DNA from: an uncultured Granulosicoccaceae bacterium
Lineage (GTDB): Bacteria; Pseudomonadota; Gammaproteobacteria; JABXHR01
Assembly (NCBI GenBank): GCA_937921805.1
Contig: CAKZUS010000220.1
Coordinates: forward strand, 1-5,970
Direction: 5' to 3'
DNA: 5,970 bases
In this document: piece by piece, positions 5,135 through 5,970 of the stretch
Layout of the letters: each line of letters opens with the position of its first letter
Numbering within the stretch: position 1 is the first letter of the stretch
Program-made: the position numbers and the translations under genes
Notes under the pieces: model-generated
Seen by the model: only the letters and a program-made list of their open reading frames with translations
What the model was told of the DNA's origin: nothing
The model's database searches: none

Positions 5135-5970
5135 TGTCTGCTTGCAAGTCGGTGGGGGTACTTTTACTTGCTCGGGGCGCTGCAGGTTTCGTGGCCTTTG
5201 CTCGTGTAGTGCTGCTTTTGGTAGGGCTGCTTTTGCTGGCAGCGGGTTTTGGAGCCGCTTTTGGGGCCGCCTTCTTACGTGCACTCGGTGCTGGCTCTAG
5301 CGGCGGCTCTAGCGGCGGCTGTGGCTCGGGCGCCGCCTCTGACTCTTGCGGCGCATCGGCTACATCGTTCGAGCGCGCACTGCCCAAAACACTTGCCGCC
5401 AAACGCGAAAGCTGGCTTTCCAGGCTTGCATCAATCGTCGATTTATCCGTGCTGATATGACAGCCGCCACGACTAATCAGCGGGTCTTCTCGCAATAACC
5501 ATTCACCTTCGTTTTGTCGCGCCAACACATCGCGCAGAAGCTGTGCGTCCTCGGGGTGTACGTGCAGACAGATGTGTTGTGCGTTGGCGGGCAGTAGGCG
5601 CATGCAATCGCGAATCACCGCAATAATCTCTCCCGGATTAGCTGTGATCTCGCGCCGCACGACTTGCTGCGCAATGCGCAGCGTCATATTCAAGAGCTGA
5701 CGCTCCGCCTCGTCATCTAGGCTCGCCAAGGGCGTGCGCATGCTATGCAAAATGTCATCGAGCTGCTGCGCCACAGACTGCGCGCGCGCCATGCCATCGT
5801 TCAGACCTTTCTCAAAGCCCTGCCCATAGCCTTCGGCATAGCCCGCTTCGCGCCCTTCTCGCTCCCAGGTTTCAAACTGCTCAGCAGTGGGCATCTCCGG
5901 TACCGCGTAAGCGGGCATGTCCTCACTCACAATGCGATGCGGCTGCCAGCGTACGGCGTGCTCACTACTC
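5127..5970 (-). CDS. fliH: Flagellar assembly protein FliH with a Lys/Ala/Pro-rich C-terminal extension (5' end probably outside window)
   Basis: FliH is a dimer that holds FliI inactive, links it to FliN at the C-ring and acts like a peripheral stator stalk. Counting from GTG at 5930, a Gly-rich repeat EGREAGYAEGYGQGFEKG (25-42) shows the typical GxxxG-type helix, followed by a coiled coil (about 43-85) and the conserved V/A-ATPase subunit E-like domain (about 86-183). The latter has RIAQQVVRREI, VHPEDAQLL and GGCHISTDKSTIDASLESQLSRL. FliH normally ends there. Here about 84 residues follow: a Pro/Glu part, then a basic Lys/Ala/Pro/Ser part. The frame stays open to the window edge (…EHAVRWQPHRIV before GTG 5930), and a Trp near the N-terminus is typical of FliH, so the true start is probably just upstream of 5970; GTG 5930 (267 residues) is the fallback. 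The stop overlaps the fliI GTG. Confidence 0.92.
   Translation of the reverse strand, partial: SSEHAVRWQPHRIVSEDMPAYAVPEMPTAEQFETWEREGREAGYAEGYGQGFEKGLNDGMARAQSVAQQLDDILHSMRTPLASLDDEAERQLLNMTLRIAQQVVRREITANPGEIIAVIRDCMRLLPANAQHICLHVHPEDAQLLRDVLARQNEGEWLLREDPLISRGGCHISTDKSTIDASLESQLSRLAASVLGSARSNDVADAPQESEAAPEPQPPLEPPLEPAPSARKKAAPKAAPKPAASKSSPTKSSTTRAKATKPAAPRASKSTPTDLQADSE
5293..5316 (-). repeat. 12-base tandem duplication inside fliH
   Basis: The plus-strand unit GGCTCTAGCGGC occurs twice in direct tandem (5293-5304 and 5305-5316), encoding the duplicated peptide Pro-Pro-Leu-Glu (residues 205-212 counted from GTG 5930) in the non-conserved FliH tail. It looks like a recent in-frame duplication in a tolerant linker. 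Confidence 0.8.

Noticed and set aside
1..5970. Mobile element, CRISPR, tRNA or defence system in the window
   Set aside because: The genes are contiguous, intact and in standard flagellar order; the two gaps are accounted for by promoter-type signals, and no repeats of array or insertion-sequence type were seen.

Overview
The window is a block of seven flagellar genes, all on the minus strand and read from high to low coordinates: fliH (5' end probably just outside the window), fliI, fliJ, fliK, fliL, fliM and the first 73 codons of fliN. The gene order, the polar-flagellum style regulation by sigma-54 and the protein sequences point to a gammaproteobacterium. The GC-rich DNA and general protein character would suit the Pseudomonadales/Oceanospirillales (Halomonas-like) side, but the genus is an inference that I cannot confirm from sequence alone. 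No plus-strand gene is supported.

Layout in transcription order. At 3366-5970 lies the export ATPase module: fliH (ATPase regulator/stator), fliI (ATPase) and fliJ (central stalk). These genes overlap: GTGAGTAG joins fliH to fliI and TAATG joins fliI to fliJ. A 91-base gap (3275-3365) follows, with a 13-position imperfect inverted repeat and a strong sigma-54 promoter match, and then fliK (hook-length control) at 1976-3274. A 161-base gap (1815-1975) follows, containing a 55-base stretch with only 7 G/C, an AT-rich dyad, an IHF-like site and a second strong sigma-54 match. It leads into fliL, fliM and fliN (stator-associated protein, switch/CheY-P receptor, C-ring), with 6 bases between fliL and fliM and an ATGA overlap between fliM and fliN.

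Together the genes encode the cytoplasmic export apparatus (FliH-FliI-FliJ), the ruler that switches its substrate specificity (FliK), and the rotor switch and stator interface (FliL-FliM-FliN). The two promoters would split the locus into three transcription units, ...fliHIJ / fliK / fliLMN..., which resembles the Pseudomonas-type RpoN/FleQ/FleR hierarchy.

I found no undescribed system. The most informative points are the two near-consensus sigma-54 promoters, the inverted repeat that runs through the -24 element of the fliK promoter, the AT-rich upstream region of fliL, a Lys/Ala/Pro-rich tail of about 84 residues on FliH, and start-codon corrections for fliI (GTG at 5134) and fliH (probably beyond the window).
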